Assembly: GCA_050692915.1 (NCBI GenBank)
Contig: JBOGVU010000021.1
Span: 1 to 31,190 of the forward strand
Source: CALAEC01 sp050692915
GTDB lineage: Bacteria; Actinomycetota; UBA4738; CALAEC01
Reading direction: 5' to 3'
DNA length: 31,190 nucleotides
A model generated the notes under the pieces. The model worked only from the letters and a program-made list of their open reading frames with translations. It did not search any database and had not been told where the DNA came from. Positions 1 through 7,307 of this stretch are shown here, piece after piece. How positions within the stretch are numbered: position 1 is the first letter of the stretch; every line of letters starts with the position of its first letter. The translations under genes and the position numbers were made by a program.

Positions 1-306
1 CAGCGAGCGAAGCGGAGAGGGCGGACCCCAGATGTGCAGGTCGACGTTCGGCTCCCACAGCGGCCCGAAGAACCCCAGCCCCTCGAGGTGGTCGAGGTGG
101 AGGTGGGTCAGGAAGACGTGGATGGTCCGGGGGAGCTCCTCGCGCAGGGCGATGCCCAGCGGCCGGATGCCGGTCCCGGCGTCGAGGATGATGAGGGTGT
201 CGTCGCCCAGCCGGACCTCGACGCATGAGGTGTTCCCCCCGTACCGGACGGTCTCGGGGCCCGGCGAGGCCAGGGACCCCCGGCACCCCCAGATCCGGGC
301 CCTCAC
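1..306 (-). CDS. MBL-fold metallohydrolase, 3' part beyond window
   Basis: This is the N-terminal 102 codons of a metallo-beta-lactamase-fold hydrolase that runs off the left edge. The GTG start at 306 shares one base with the TAG stop of the PAS gene upstream, so translation is probably coupled. The start reads RIWGCRGSLASPGPETVRYG and is followed by a beta-rich stretch. The metal-binding motif THLHLDHLEG (HxHxDH) is plainly visible, with LDAGTGIRPLG before it. The opening resembles the subgroup that includes cyclic-nucleotide phosphodiesterase-like and phosphorylcholine-esterase-like MBL proteins; the substrate cannot be told from this fragment. It is the third MBL-fold gene in the window and is not part of the tandem pair at 5804-7307. 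Family assignment is firm, specific function unknown. Confidence 0.85.
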   Translation of the reverse strand, partial: MRARIWGCRGSLASPGPETVRYGGNTSCVEVRLGDDTLIILDAGTGIRPLGIALREELPRTIHVFLTHLHLDHLEGLGFFGPLWEPNVDLHIWGPPSPLRSL

Positions 307-710
307 TACGCCCCGCTCTCTTCCCAGAAGATCGCCACCGCGCCGACGAACTCGTCTGTCCTGGCGAACAGTGGGAATGCGGTCACCGCGATGCTCCGCC
401 GGACGTCGTCCCTCCCGGTGATGGCCATGGTCCGGTGGGCCGGCCGCTGTTCGGACAGGGCCACGGCGAGCGGGAGCTCCTCCGAGGAGAGCTTAGCCCC
501 GGTCTCCGGGTCCTCAGGGTAGAACATCGTCCCCCACTCGTCCGAGGTCAGCTCGCCGGCCTCGGCGTAGGACTGGCCGAGGATCCCTTCCGCGGGCTCG
601 TTGAAGTACACCAGCGTCCCCTCCGGATCGACCAGGAACATCGGCGTGGCGATCGAGGAGGCCAGCCCGCGGGCCAGGATCAGGACCAGGTTGTGCTCGG
701 AGGTGGCCAT
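306..710 (-). CDS. Single PAS-domain protein
   Basis: A 134-residue protein that is essentially one PAS domain. The core reads PMFLVDPEGTLVYFNEPAEG near residues 23-42, followed by the helical connector and a C-terminal strand pair ending in FVGAVAIFWEESG. There is no kinase, cyclase or DNA-binding output domain and no membrane segment, so it is probably a cytosolic sensor or adaptor acting on a partner. It lies 3 bp after the repeat protein (714-1289) and overlaps the next MBL gene by one base, so the three form one operon. The PAS could sense a small molecule that the MBL hydrolase acts on, but that is inference. No ligand residue is recognisable. Confidence 0.8.
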   Translation of the reverse strand: MATSEHNLVLILARGLASSIATPMFLVDPEGTLVYFNEPAEGILGQSYAEAGELTSDEWGTMFYPEDPETGAKLSSEELPLAVALSEQRPAHRTMAITGRDDVRRSIAVTAFPLFARTDEFVGAVAIFWEESGA

Positions 711-713
711 CGG

Positions 714-1289
714 CTACGTCTTGGTCTTGCCCTCGCTGCCCTTGATGGCGGACTCCACGACGTCGCGGGGGACCGATGCGGCGGTGGACAGGCTCTTCTT
801 CACCGCGTCGAGGGCGTCCTTCGAGATCTCGCCGGCGGCCTCCACGGCGGCCTCCGCGGCTCCCTTCGTCACGCCGGCCACGTCCTTGCCCACCCGGCCG
901 GCTGCGTCGATGGCTCCCTCGACGGCGGCAACCGCGGTCCCGCCCACGTCGCCCCCGACCTCGGCCACGCTCTTGATGGCCGAGCGGACGGCGTGACGGG
1001 CCCCGTCGATCACGTCGCCCCCGACCTCGGCCACGGCCTGGACGGCGCCGGAGACCACGCCCTTCACCCCCGCCGTGAGCTCCACACCGGCCTCCGACGT
1101 GCCCCGCACGGCACCCTTCACGGTGTCGGTGACGACCCCCATGGCGGTGCCGGCGATCTCGCCCACGCCCCGCAGGGCCCCGGTCACGATGTCGGTGGCG
1201 GTCTGCCGGACCCCGTCCACGATGTCACCGGCGCCTCGGACCACGCCGATCACGGCGTTCTTGGCCTTCTCGGCCACGTTCTCGGCCAT
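714..1289 (-). CDS. Ala/Val/Gly-rich 22-residue-repeat protein (LEA- or phasin-like)
   Basis: A 191-residue protein of low complexity, rich in Ala, Val, Gly, Asp and Lys, with no signal peptide or hydrophobic membrane span. It is built from amphipathic helical units of about 22 residues, for example VAEVGGDVIDGARHAVRSAI followed by VAEVGGDVGGTAVAAVEGAI. The repeat is also present in the DNA as an exact 25-bp duplication (see the repeat entries). Such periodicity is known from LEA-type desiccation proteins, phasins and apolipoprotein-like surface-binding helices; I cannot choose between them. The start has a strong ribosome site (AGGAGG seven bases before ATG). It heads the operon with the PAS and MBL genes and is divergent from selD. 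Confidence 0.7.
   Translation of the reverse strand: MAENVAEKAKNAVIGVVRGAGDIVDGVRQTATDIVTGALRGVGEIAGTAMGVVTDTVKGAVRGTSEAGVELTAGVKGVVSGAVQAVAEVGGDVIDGARHAVRSAIKSVAEVGGDVGGTAVAAVEGAIDAAGRVGKDVAGVTKGAAEAAVEAAGEISKDALDAVKKSLSTAASVPRDVVESAIKGSEGKTKT
945..969. repeat. 25-bp direct repeat, copy 1
   Basis: Identical to 1011-1035, with starts exactly 66 bp (22 codons) apart, inside the repeat-protein gene. It encodes the repeated VAEVGGDV segment on the minus strand. Identity in every third position suggests recent unit duplication or gene conversion. Confidence 0.9.
1011..1035. repeat. 25-bp direct repeat, copy 2
   Basis: Second exact copy of the 25-bp unit at 945-969; the 66-bp spacing matches the 22-residue period of the encoded protein. 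Confidence 0.9.
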
Positions 1290-1353
1290 CGTGCACCTCC
1301 TCGGTAGGTCCCCACACTTTACCGGGCCACCGGCCCCTCGGGAACCCTCGCGC

Positions 1354-1359
1354 TATCCT
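1354..1359 (+). promoter_or_regulatory. -10 box for leaderless selD transcript
   Basis: TATCCT lies six bases before the selD ATG, and there is no Shine-Dalgarno sequence between them. This puts the transcription start at or next to the start codon, as in actinobacterial leaderless mRNAs. No good -35 is seen at 16-19 bp. The same layout recurs before several other genes in the window. Confidence 0.5.
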
Positions 1360-1365
1360 CGATCC

Positions 1366-2412
1366 ATGGAGCGGCCCCTGACGAGCTTCAGCCACGGCGC
1401 GGGGTGTGCCTGCAAGCTGAGCCCCCAGGACCTCACCGAGGTCCTGGAGCGGCTCGGCCCGGCGCCGCGGTCGGCCGATGTCGTGGTGGCCACCGACACG
1501 AAGGACGACGCGGCCGTCTATCGGCTGCCCGACGGGACCGGCCTGATCCAGACCGTGGACTTCTTCACCCCGATCGTGGACGACCCCTTCGACTGGGGGC
1601 GGGTGGCCGCAGCGAACGCGATCAGCGACGTGTACGCCATGGGGGGCCGGCCGATCCTCGCCCTGAACCTGGTGGCCTGGCCCGTGGACGACCTGCCACT
1701 GGAGATGCTGGCCAGGGTCCTCGAGGGCGGCGCCAAGGTCGTCGACGAGGCCGGCGCCGCTGTGGTCGGGGGTCACAGCATCCACGACCCGGAGCCGAAG
1801 TACGGGATGGCCGTGACCGGTCTCGTGGCCCTGGACCGGCTGGTCCGGAACTCTACGGCCCCGGCGGGGGCCCGCCTGTTCCTGACCAAGCCCCTCGGCG
1901 TGGGGATGATCACCACGGGGATCAAGCGGGGGAGAGCCACCGACGAGCAGGCCCGGGCCGCCGTCGAGGTGATGGCCACCCTGAACGGGCCGGCCTCCGA
2001 GGCCATGGTCGAGGCCGGGGCCCAGGCGGCCACCGACGTGACCGGGTATGGGCTCCTCGGCCACCTCCTGGAGCTCCTGGAGGCCTCGGGGGTGGCCGCC
2101 GAGCTCGACGCCGGGGCGGTCCCCGTGCTGGCCGGGGCGCTCGACCTGGCCCGCGAGGGCGTGATCGCGGGGGGGACCCGCCGGAACCGAGCGTTCGTCG
2201 AGCCCCACGTCGAGTGGGGGGACCTGGACGAGGGGGAGCGGTTCGTCCTGGCCGACGCCCAGACCTCGGGGGGCCTCCTGATCGCTACGTCGGACGGTGA
2301 CGTGCTGGAGGCCGGCCTCCGGTCCCGGGGCGTGCCCGCCGCCGAGATCGGACGGACCACCGATGGCCCTCCCGGCCGCATGGTGGTGCGGGGCCGGCTG
2401 GCGGGGGGATGA
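1366..2412 (+). CDS. selD: Selenide, water dikinase (selenophosphate synthetase)
   Basis: SelD makes selenophosphate, AMP and phosphate from selenide and ATP, the selenium donor for selenocysteine or 2-selenouridine. The 348-residue protein matches the family along its length. The catalytic segment HGAGCACK (Cys14, Lys17) corresponds to Cys17 and Lys20 of the E. coli enzyme; then come DTKDDAAVY, DFFTPIVDDPFDWGR, ISDVYAMGG, GGHSIHDPEPKYG, TDVTGYGLLGHL and QTSGGLL. The active-site residue is Cys, not selenocysteine. ATG 1366 is chosen because it gives the family N-terminus and follows a TATCCT box by six bases; the frame stays open far upstream but that part overlaps the divergent gene. No selA, selB or tRNA-Sec is present, so which selenium product it feeds is not shown. 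Confidence 0.95.
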   Translation: MERPLTSFSHGAGCACKLSPQDLTEVLERLGPAPRSADVVVATDTKDDAAVYRLPDGTGLIQTVDFFTPIVDDPFDWGRVAAANAISDVYAMGGRPILALNLVAWPVDDLPLEMLARVLEGGAKVVDEAGAAVVGGHSIHDPEPKYGMAVTGLVALDRLVRNSTAPAGARLFLTKPLGVGMITTGIKRGRATDEQARAAVEVMATLNGPASEAMVEAGAQAATDVTGYGLLGHLLELLEASGVAAELDAGAVPVLAGALDLAREGVIAGGTRRNRAFVEPHVEWGDLDEGERFVLADAQTSGGLLIATSDGDVLEAGLRSRGVPAAEIGRTTDGPPGRMVVRGRLAGG

Positions 2413-2449
2413 ATCCCACCCTGCTGGTAGGATTCGGTCCGGTGATCCC

Positions 2450-2881
2450 TTGCTCGAGGTCCCCAGACAGATGGTCGAGGAGATCCTGGCCCACGCCAGG
2501 GCAGGCCTCCCGAACGAGGCCTGCGGCGTGATCGCCGGCGAGGACGGCCGGCCTGTCCGGGTGTACCCGATGCGCAACGCCGAAGCCAGCCCGGTGGTGT
2601 ACCGGTTCGACGAACGGGAGCAGCTCGAGGTGTTCACCGACATCGAGGATCGAGGCTGGACCCTCCTCGGGTTTTTCCACAGCCATACCCACACCGAGGC
2701 CTACCCGTCGCCCACGGACCGGGCCCACGCCCACTGGACCGACCCTGTCACGGCGGAAACGGTCCCCGCGTACCCGGGGACCCGGTACGTGATCGTGTCC
2801 CTGGCCGGCGACGAGCCCGAGATCCGGGCATTCCGGTTCGATGGAGGGGACCCCGTGGATGAGGAGGTCAGGATCACGTGA
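2450..2881 (+). CDS. mec: Mec-type JAMM/MPN metalloprotease (CysO-cysteine hydrolase)
   Basis: A 143-residue zinc protease of the M67 JAMM family. In mycobacteria the homologue (Mec+) cleaves cysteine from the CysO-cysteine adduct. The JAMM signature is complete: the Glu-containing EACGVIAGED strand, then HSHTHTEAYPSPTD with His77, His79, Ser87 and Asp90 as the HxH-x7-S-x2-D motif. The start is the TTG at 2450, which gives the N-terminal strand and helix (LEVPRQMVEEILAHAR) that aligns with Mec; ATG 2471 would cut into them. A TAGGAT box at 2428-2433 may give a short leader. The stop overlaps the next gene as GTGA. Position just ahead of the activator, CysO and CysM supports the role strongly. 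Confidence 0.9.
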   Translation: MLEVPRQMVEEILAHARAGLPNEACGVIAGEDGRPVRVYPMRNAEASPVVYRFDEREQLEVFTDIEDRGWTLLGFFHSHTHTEAYPSPTDRAHAHWTDPVTAETVPAYPGTRYVIVSLAGDEPEIRAFRFDGGDPVDEEVRIT

Positions 2882-3732
2882 GCTTCACCGAGGACGAGGT
2901 CCGCCGGTACGCCCGCCACATCATCCTGCCGGGGATCGGCGGCGACGGCCAGCGGAAGCTACTGGACGCCAGGGTGCTGGTGATCGGGGCCGGGGGGCTC
3001 GGTTCGCCGGCGGCCATGTACCTGGCCGCGGCGGGCGTGGGGACGATCGGCCTGGTGGACTTCGACCGGGTGGAGCTGTCGAACCTCCAGCGCCAGCTCC
3101 TCCACGACACCGAGGACGTCGGCCGGCCCAAGGTCGACTCGGCCCGGGACCGTCTGGCCGACCTGAACCCGAACGTCGACGTGCACGCGCACAGGACCCT
3201 GCTGTCGAGCGAGAACGCCTTCGACGTGCTCGGCGACTACGACGTCGTGGTGGACGGTACCGACAACTTCCCGGTGCGGTACCTGGTGAACGACGCCACC
3301 CAGATGCTCGGTAAGCCCCTGGTGTACGGCTCGATCTATCAGTGGGAGGGGCAGGCCAGCGTGTTCCTGCCGGGCCAGGACACCCCGTGCTACCGGTGCC
3401 TGTTCCCCGAGCCGCCGCCGCCGGGGACGGTGCCGTCGTGCGCAGAGGGTGGGGTGTTCGGCGTCCTCCCGGGCATCATCGGGTCGATCCAGGCCGTCGA
3501 GGCCATCAAGCTCGTGCTCGGCGTGGGGGAGACCCTGGCCGGCAAGCTCGTGCTGTACGACGCGCTGCGCAACGAGTTCACCACGGTCCGCCTTCGGTGG
3601 GACCCGGACTGCCCGGTCTGCGGGAAGCACCCCACGGTCACCGAGCTGATCGACTACGAGGCGTTCTGCGGCCTGGCCCCGGGCCAGGCCCCGCCGGAGG
3701 CCGAGCAGACCCCGTCGGCCAGGGAGGCCTGA
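2878..3732 (+). CDS. moeB: ThiF/MoeB-like E1-type adenylyltransferase without rhodanese domain
   Basis: An E1-like enzyme that adenylates the C-terminal glycine of a ubiquitin-like sulfur carrier, here most likely the adjacent CysO. Visible elements are RYARHIILPGIGG at the start, the nucleotide-binding GAGGLGSP near residue 40, VDFDRVELSNLQRQ, VVDGTDNFPVRY, a zinc site made of Cys171/Cys174 and Cys245/Cys248, and a candidate active cysteine Cys188 in PSCAEGGVFG. At 284 residues it ends shortly after the zinc site, so it lacks the C-terminal rhodanese domain of mycobacterial MoeZ; sulfur must come from a separate protein. The GTG start overlaps the mec stop and is preceded by GAGGAGGT. It could also serve molybdopterin or thiamine carriers; the symbol reflects family only. 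Confidence 0.9.
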   Translation: MSFTEDEVRRYARHIILPGIGGDGQRKLLDARVLVIGAGGLGSPAAMYLAAAGVGTIGLVDFDRVELSNLQRQLLHDTEDVGRPKVDSARDRLADLNPNVDVHAHRTLLSSENAFDVLGDYDVVVDGTDNFPVRYLVNDATQMLGKPLVYGSIYQWEGQASVFLPGQDTPCYRCLFPEPPPPGTVPSCAEGGVFGVLPGIIGSIQAVEAIKLVLGVGETLAGKLVLYDALRNEFTTVRLRWDPDCPVCGKHPTVTELIDYEAFCGLAPGQAPPEAEQTPSAREA

Positions 3733-3735
3733 GCG

Positions 3736-4011
3736 GTGCCGGTCCGGGTCAAGGTCCCCACGATCCTCCGGGCGCACACGGGAGGCGAGGGTCAGGTCGA
3801 CGGCGAGGGCGGCACGGTCAGGGAAGTGCTCGAGGACCTCGAGGGCCGCTTCCCGGGGATCCGGGCCCGCCTCGTCACCGACGATGGCGCCCTCCACAGG
3901 TTCGTCAACGTCTACGTGAACGACGAGGACGTGCGGTACCTCGGCTCGCTGGAGACCGAGGTGAGCGACGGCGACGTCGTGTCGATCCTCCCCGCGGTCG
4001 CCGGCGGCTGA
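3736..4011 (+). CDS. cysO: CysO-like ubiquitin-fold sulfur carrier
   Basis: A 91-residue MoaD/ThiS-type carrier. Its C-terminal Gly-Gly is adenylated and thiocarboxylated, and then supplies sulfur to CysM. The protein is close to mycobacterial CysO: PTILRAHTGGEG near the start, HRFVNVYVNDEDVRYL in the middle, and the tail SILPAVAGG. The GTG start lies 3 bp after the activator stop, and cysM begins 7 bp downstream, so the three are co-transcribed. The terminal Gly-Gly is exposed without processing. The tail and the neighbours make the assignment to CysO rather than MoaD or ThiS secure. Confidence 0.95.
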   Translation: MPVRVKVPTILRAHTGGEGQVDGEGGTVREVLEDLEGRFPGIRARLVTDDGALHRFVNVYVNDEDVRYLGSLETEVSDGDVVSILPAVAGG

Positions 4012-4018
4012 CCCGAGG

Positions 4019-4951
4019 ATGCGGGCCGACGACATCCTCGGCGCGGTGGGGAACACCCCGCTGGTGGGGATCCAGCGACTCTCGCCGACGCCCACGGTCC
4101 GACTGTGGGCGAAGCTCGAGGGGCAGAACCCCACCGGCTCACTGAAGGACCGGATCGCCGTGGCCATGATCGAGGACGCCGAGCGCTCCGGCGAGCTCAC
4201 CCCCGACCGCACGATCCTCGAGCCAACCTCGGGGAACACCGGCATCGCCCTGGCTCTGGTGGCCCGGCGGAAGGGCTACCGGATGCTGGCCGTCCTGCCC
4301 GACAACGCCAGCGAGGAGCGGCTCCGGCTGCTGGAGCTGTACGGCGCCGAGATCGTGCCCAGTCCCGCCGAGAAAGGCACGAACGGGGCCATCGAGGTGG
4401 CCCGCCGGTTGGCCGAGGACCCCCGCTACTTTATGCCGTTCCAGTACGGCAACCCGGCCAACCCCCGGGCCCACTACGACGGCACCGGGGCGGAGATCCT
4501 GCGGGACCTCCCCGAGGTCACCCACTTCGTTGCCGGCCTGGGAACGGGCGGGACCCTCACCGGCGCCGGCCGGCGCCTGAAGGAGCACCGCCCGGACATC
4601 GCCGTGGTGGCGGCCGAGCCGGAGCTCGGCGACCTCGTGTACGGCCTCCGGTCGCTCGACGAGGGGTTCATCCCCCCCATCCTGGACGAGTCGGTGCTCG
4701 ACCGGAAGTTCCTGGTGTCCTCGGATGAGGCCCTTCTGGCCACCCGGGAGCTGGCTGAGCGGGAGGGGATCTTCGCGGGGATCTCCTCGGGTGCCGTGCT
4801 ACACGCGGCCCGCCGGGTGGCCGCCGACCTCGACCGCGGCGATGTGGTGTGCCTGCTGGCCGACGGCGGGTGGAAGTACCTGTCGACCGAGGCGTGGGGC
4901 GGCGACCTGGATCGCGCGGCGAAGAGAGTCGGCGAGACGCTGTGGTGGTGA
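4019..4951 (+). CDS. cysM: O-phosphoserine sulfhydrylase-type cysteine synthase
   Basis: A 310-residue PLP enzyme of fold type II that condenses an activated serine with sulfur from CysO thiocarboxylate to form the CysO-cysteine adduct. Lys43 in TGSLKDR is the PLP lysine. EPTSGNTGIAL, the phosphate-binding GLGTGGTLTG loop and GIFAGISSGAVLHAA are all present. Arg211 in VYGLRSLDEGF corresponds to the arginine that makes the mycobacterial enzyme prefer O-phosphoserine, and the C-terminal extension ending in LWW resembles that enzyme's tail. O-phosphoserine specificity is therefore likely rather than O-acetylserine. ATG 4019 directly follows cysO. Confidence 0.93.
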   Translation: MRADDILGAVGNTPLVGIQRLSPTPTVRLWAKLEGQNPTGSLKDRIAVAMIEDAERSGELTPDRTILEPTSGNTGIALALVARRKGYRMLAVLPDNASEERLRLLELYGAEIVPSPAEKGTNGAIEVARRLAEDPRYFMPFQYGNPANPRAHYDGTGAEILRDLPEVTHFVAGLGTGGTLTGAGRRLKEHRPDIAVVAAEPELGDLVYGLRSLDEGFIPPILDESVLDRKFLVSSDEALLATRELAEREGIFAGISSGAVLHAARRVAADLDRGDVVCLLADGGWKYLSTEAWGGDLDRAAKRVGETLWW

Positions 4952-4966
4952 GCGTGGCCGGATTGA

Positions 4967-4972
4967 TAGGCT
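4967..4972 (+). promoter_or_regulatory. -10 box for leaderless murI transcript
   Basis: TAGGCT ends six bases before the murI ATG at 4979, in the 27-bp gap after cysM. There is no ribosome site in that gap, so a separate leaderless start for murI and the genes after it is plausible. No clear -35 hexamer is visible. Confidence 0.45.
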
Positions 4973-4978
4973 TCGCCG

Positions 4979-5803
4979 ATGTCTGATCCCAGGCCGATCG
5001 GGATCTTCGACTCGGGGGTGGGGGGGTTGACCGTGGTCCGGGCGGTCCTCGACCTCGTGCCCGGGGAGCCCGTGCTGTACTTCGGCGACACCGCACGCTT
5101 CCCGTACGGACCCCGCCCTCTGGAGGAGATCCGCAGGTTCGCTCGAGAGATCGCCGCGTATTTGATCGACCGCAAGGTGAAGTTCCTCGTCGTGGCGTGC
5201 AACTCGGTGGAAGTGGCGGCTATCGAGGACCTGGCGCGGCAAGCGCCCGTGCCGGTGATCGGGGTCATCGAGCCGGGGGTTCGGGCCGGGCTGCGGGCGA
5301 CGCGCAACGGTCGGGTCGGGGTGATTGGGACCGAGGCCACCATCGCCAGCGGCGCGTACCTCCGAGCGGTGGCGGCCGAGGACGGCGGACAGGAGCTCGT
5401 GTCGGCGGCGTGCCCCGCGTTCGTCCCCCACGTCGAGCGCGGCGACACCACCAGCCCCGAGCTTCTGTCCGCCGCCCGCGGCTACCTGGCCCCGCTCCGA
5501 GACGCCGGCGTGGACACCCTGATCCTGGGGTGCACTCACTACCCGCTTCTGTCCGGCCTCCTCCAGCGGGTCATGGGCCCCGACGTCGTGCTGGTCTCTT
5601 CGGCCGAGGAGACCGCCAAGGATGTGTACGCGGCGCTCCTCGACGGCGGCCTGCTCCGGGACGACGGCCCGGTCCCCGAGCACGAGTTCCTGTGCTCCGG
5701 CGACCCGGGCTCGTTCCGGGCCCTGGCGGCGAGGTTCCTGGGGCCCGAGGCCGCCCGGGTCCGGGCCCAGAGCGTCCAGCCGGCCCCCGTGCCGGAGCAC
5801 TGA
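4979..5803 (+). CDS. murI: Glutamate racemase
   Basis: Glutamate racemase makes D-glutamate for peptidoglycan in the cytoplasm. The 274-residue protein has the N-terminal IGIFDSGVGGLTV with the Asp-Ser pair, YFGDTARFPYG, the first catalytic cysteine Cys74 in VVACNSVEVA and the second, Cys185, in LGCTHYPLL. The residue after the first Cys-Asn is Ser, where most family members have Thr (CNTA); this is conservative but uncommon. Its place between cysM and an MBL gene, ahead of rph and rdgB, matches the mycobacterial order, although the rhomboid gene found there is absent. The ATG follows a -10-like box by six bases. Confidence 0.94.
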   Translation: MSDPRPIGIFDSGVGGLTVVRAVLDLVPGEPVLYFGDTARFPYGPRPLEEIRRFAREIAAYLIDRKVKFLVVACNSVEVAAIEDLARQAPVPVIGVIEPGVRAGLRATRNGRVGVIGTEATIASGAYLRAVAAEDGGQELVSAACPAFVPHVERGDTTSPELLSAARGYLAPLRDAGVDTLILGCTHYPLLSGLLQRVMGPDVVLVSSAEETAKDVYAALLDGGLLRDDGPVPEHEFLCSGDPGSFRALAARFLGPEAARVRAQSVQPAPVPEH

Positions 5804-6550
5804 ATGGAGGTCACCGTCCTGGGGACCTCCGCCGCGTGGCCCGGACCCGGTCGGGCCGCCGCCGGGTTCCTGGTGCAGCACGAGGGCACGGCCGTGGTCC
5901 TGGACCTCGGCCCCGGCACGCTCTCGAACCTCCAGCTCCGAGTGCCCCACGAGCGGCTCGATGCGGTCCTGATCACCCACGAGCACCTGGACCACTGCCT
6001 GGACCTGTACCCGCTCACGGTGGCCAGGGTGTTCCATCCCGAACCCCTGACCCCGCTCCCGCTGTACGCCCTGCCGGGCGTGTTCGAGGCGGTGGCGGCC
6101 CTCGAGGACGCGGAGGGTCAGGAGGAGATGCGCGGCCTGTTCGACGTCCGTGAGCCCGGTGACGGGTTCGAGGTTGGCACGTTCCGGATCACCAGCCGCC
6201 CGCTCCCGCACACGGTTCCGAACCTCGGCTTCCGGGTCGAGGCCGGCGGCGCCGCGGTGGCGTACACCGGCGACACCGGCCCCTCGGAGGAGATCGAGGC
6301 CCTGGCGAATGGCGTCGACCTCCTCGTGTCCGAGGCGAGCTGGGAGGACGAGGACGGCATCCTGGTGGAGGGGCACCTCACGGCCCGCCAGGCCGCCGAG
6401 CACGCTGTCGCGGCCGGCGTGGGCTCGCTGGTCCTGACGCACTTCTGGCAGACGGTGAACCGCGAACGGGCCCGAGAGCTGGCCGCGGCGGTGTTCGACG
6501 GAGAGGTCGTGGTGGCCGACGAGGGCCTGACCATCCCGGTAGGGGCCTGA
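5804..6550 (+). CDS. MBL-fold hydrolase, first of a tandem pair
   Basis: A 248-residue metallo-beta-lactamase-fold protein, cytosolic. It has the opening strand VTVLGTSAAWPGPGRAAAGF, LDLGPGTLSNLQ, the metal motif ITHEHLDHCLD (HxHxDH), a later His in LPHTVPNLGFRVE and the aspartate of YTGDTGPSEE; VLTHFWQ supplies the last histidine. In mycobacteria the gene between murI and rph encodes an MBL protein reported as an atypical class II cAMP phosphodiesterase, so a phosphodiesterase role is reasonable but unproven. It begins directly after the murI stop, and the next gene, its paralogue, begins one base after its own stop. Confidence 0.88.
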   Translation: MEVTVLGTSAAWPGPGRAAAGFLVQHEGTAVVLDLGPGTLSNLQLRVPHERLDAVLITHEHLDHCLDLYPLTVARVFHPEPLTPLPLYALPGVFEAVAALEDAEGQEEMRGLFDVREPGDGFEVGTFRITSRPLPHTVPNLGFRVEAGGAAVAYTGDTGPSEEIEALANGVDLLVSEASWEDEDGILVEGHLTARQAAEHAVAAGVGSLVLTHFWQTVNRERARELAAAVFDGEVVVADEGLTIPVGA

Positions 6551-6551
6551 G

Positions 6552-7307
6552 GTGGAGCTGGTCGTCCTCGGCGCCCACGGGACCTGGCCCTCGGCCGGAG
6601 GCGCCACCAGTGGCCTCCTGGTCCGCCACGACGGCCGGAGCCTGCTGCTCGACCTCGGCTCGGGGACCGTGGCGAAGCTGCAGGAGCACACGGGGCTGTT
6701 CGATCCACACGGCGTGCTTATCTCGCACTCGCATCCGGATCATGTGTCCGACCTGTACACGTACCTCCTGGCCCGGCTGTTCGCCCCGGAGCGTCCACCA
6801 CTGATCCCGCTGTACCTGGCGCCGAAGGTCCTGGAGCGGTTCACGCCGCTCCTGGCCGACGATAGTGGGCCGATGCGGCCGCAGGAGGCGTTCGACGTGG
6901 TCGAGGTGGAGCCCGGCACCGAGCTCTCCCTCGGCCCGTTTAAGATCCGGACCGCCCCGATGCGGCATTCGGTGCCGACGCTCGGCGTCCGGGTCGAGGC
7001 CGGCGGCGCCGCCCTGACGTATTCGGCGGACACCGGCCCCACCGACGAGCTGGTCAGGCTGAGTCGGGGCTGTGACCTCCTCGTGGCCGAGGCCTCGTGG
7101 CAGACGGACGGTATCGATCGGCCTCCCATCCACCTCACCGCCAGGGAGGCCGGAGAGATGGCCGCCCGGGGCGAGTGCGACCGGCTGATGCTCACGCACA
7201 TCCGGCCGTATCTCGACCGGAATCTGTCCCGGGAGGAGGCCGCCGGGACGTTCGGCGGCGAGATCCTCCTGGCCGCGGAGGGCCTGTCGGTGGAGGTGGG
7301 GAGATGA
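6552..7307 (+). CDS. MBL-fold hydrolase, second of a tandem pair
   Basis: A 251-residue paralogue of the preceding protein. Both share the layout VVLGAHGTWPSAGGATSG, LDLGSGTVAKLQ, a metal motif (here ISHSHPDHVSD), MRHSVPTLGVRVEAGGAAL, SADTGPTDEL, LLVAEASW and LMLTHIRP, so they arose by duplication. All metal ligands are kept in both copies, so both are probably active and may differ in substrate or partner. The GTG start is used, one base after the previous stop. The TGA overlaps the rph start as ATGA, tying expression of this gene to RNase PH. The mycobacterial locus has one MBL gene here, so the second copy is an addition in this lineage. Confidence 0.88.
   Translation: MELVVLGAHGTWPSAGGATSGLLVRHDGRSLLLDLGSGTVAKLQEHTGLFDPHGVLISHSHPDHVSDLYTYLLARLFAPERPPLIPLYLAPKVLERFTPLLADDSGPMRPQEAFDVVEVEPGTELSLGPFKIRTAPMRHSVPTLGVRVEAGGAALTYSADTGPTDELVRLSRGCDLLVAEASWQTDGIDRPPIHLTAREAGEMAARGECDRLMLTHIRPYLDRNLSREEAAGTFGGEILLAAEGLSVEVGR

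Noticed and set aside
1075..1365. Upstream extension of the selD frame
   Set aside because: The frame is open but overlaps the divergent repeat-protein gene, and the family N-terminus begins at 1366.
1225..2694. 489-codon minus-strand open frame opposite selD
   Set aside because: Shadow of selD and mec; no family motif and no start signal.
4799..6691. 630-codon minus-strand open frame opposite murI and the MBL genes
   Set aside because: A GC-rich shadow of three genes whose motifs are clear on the plus strand.
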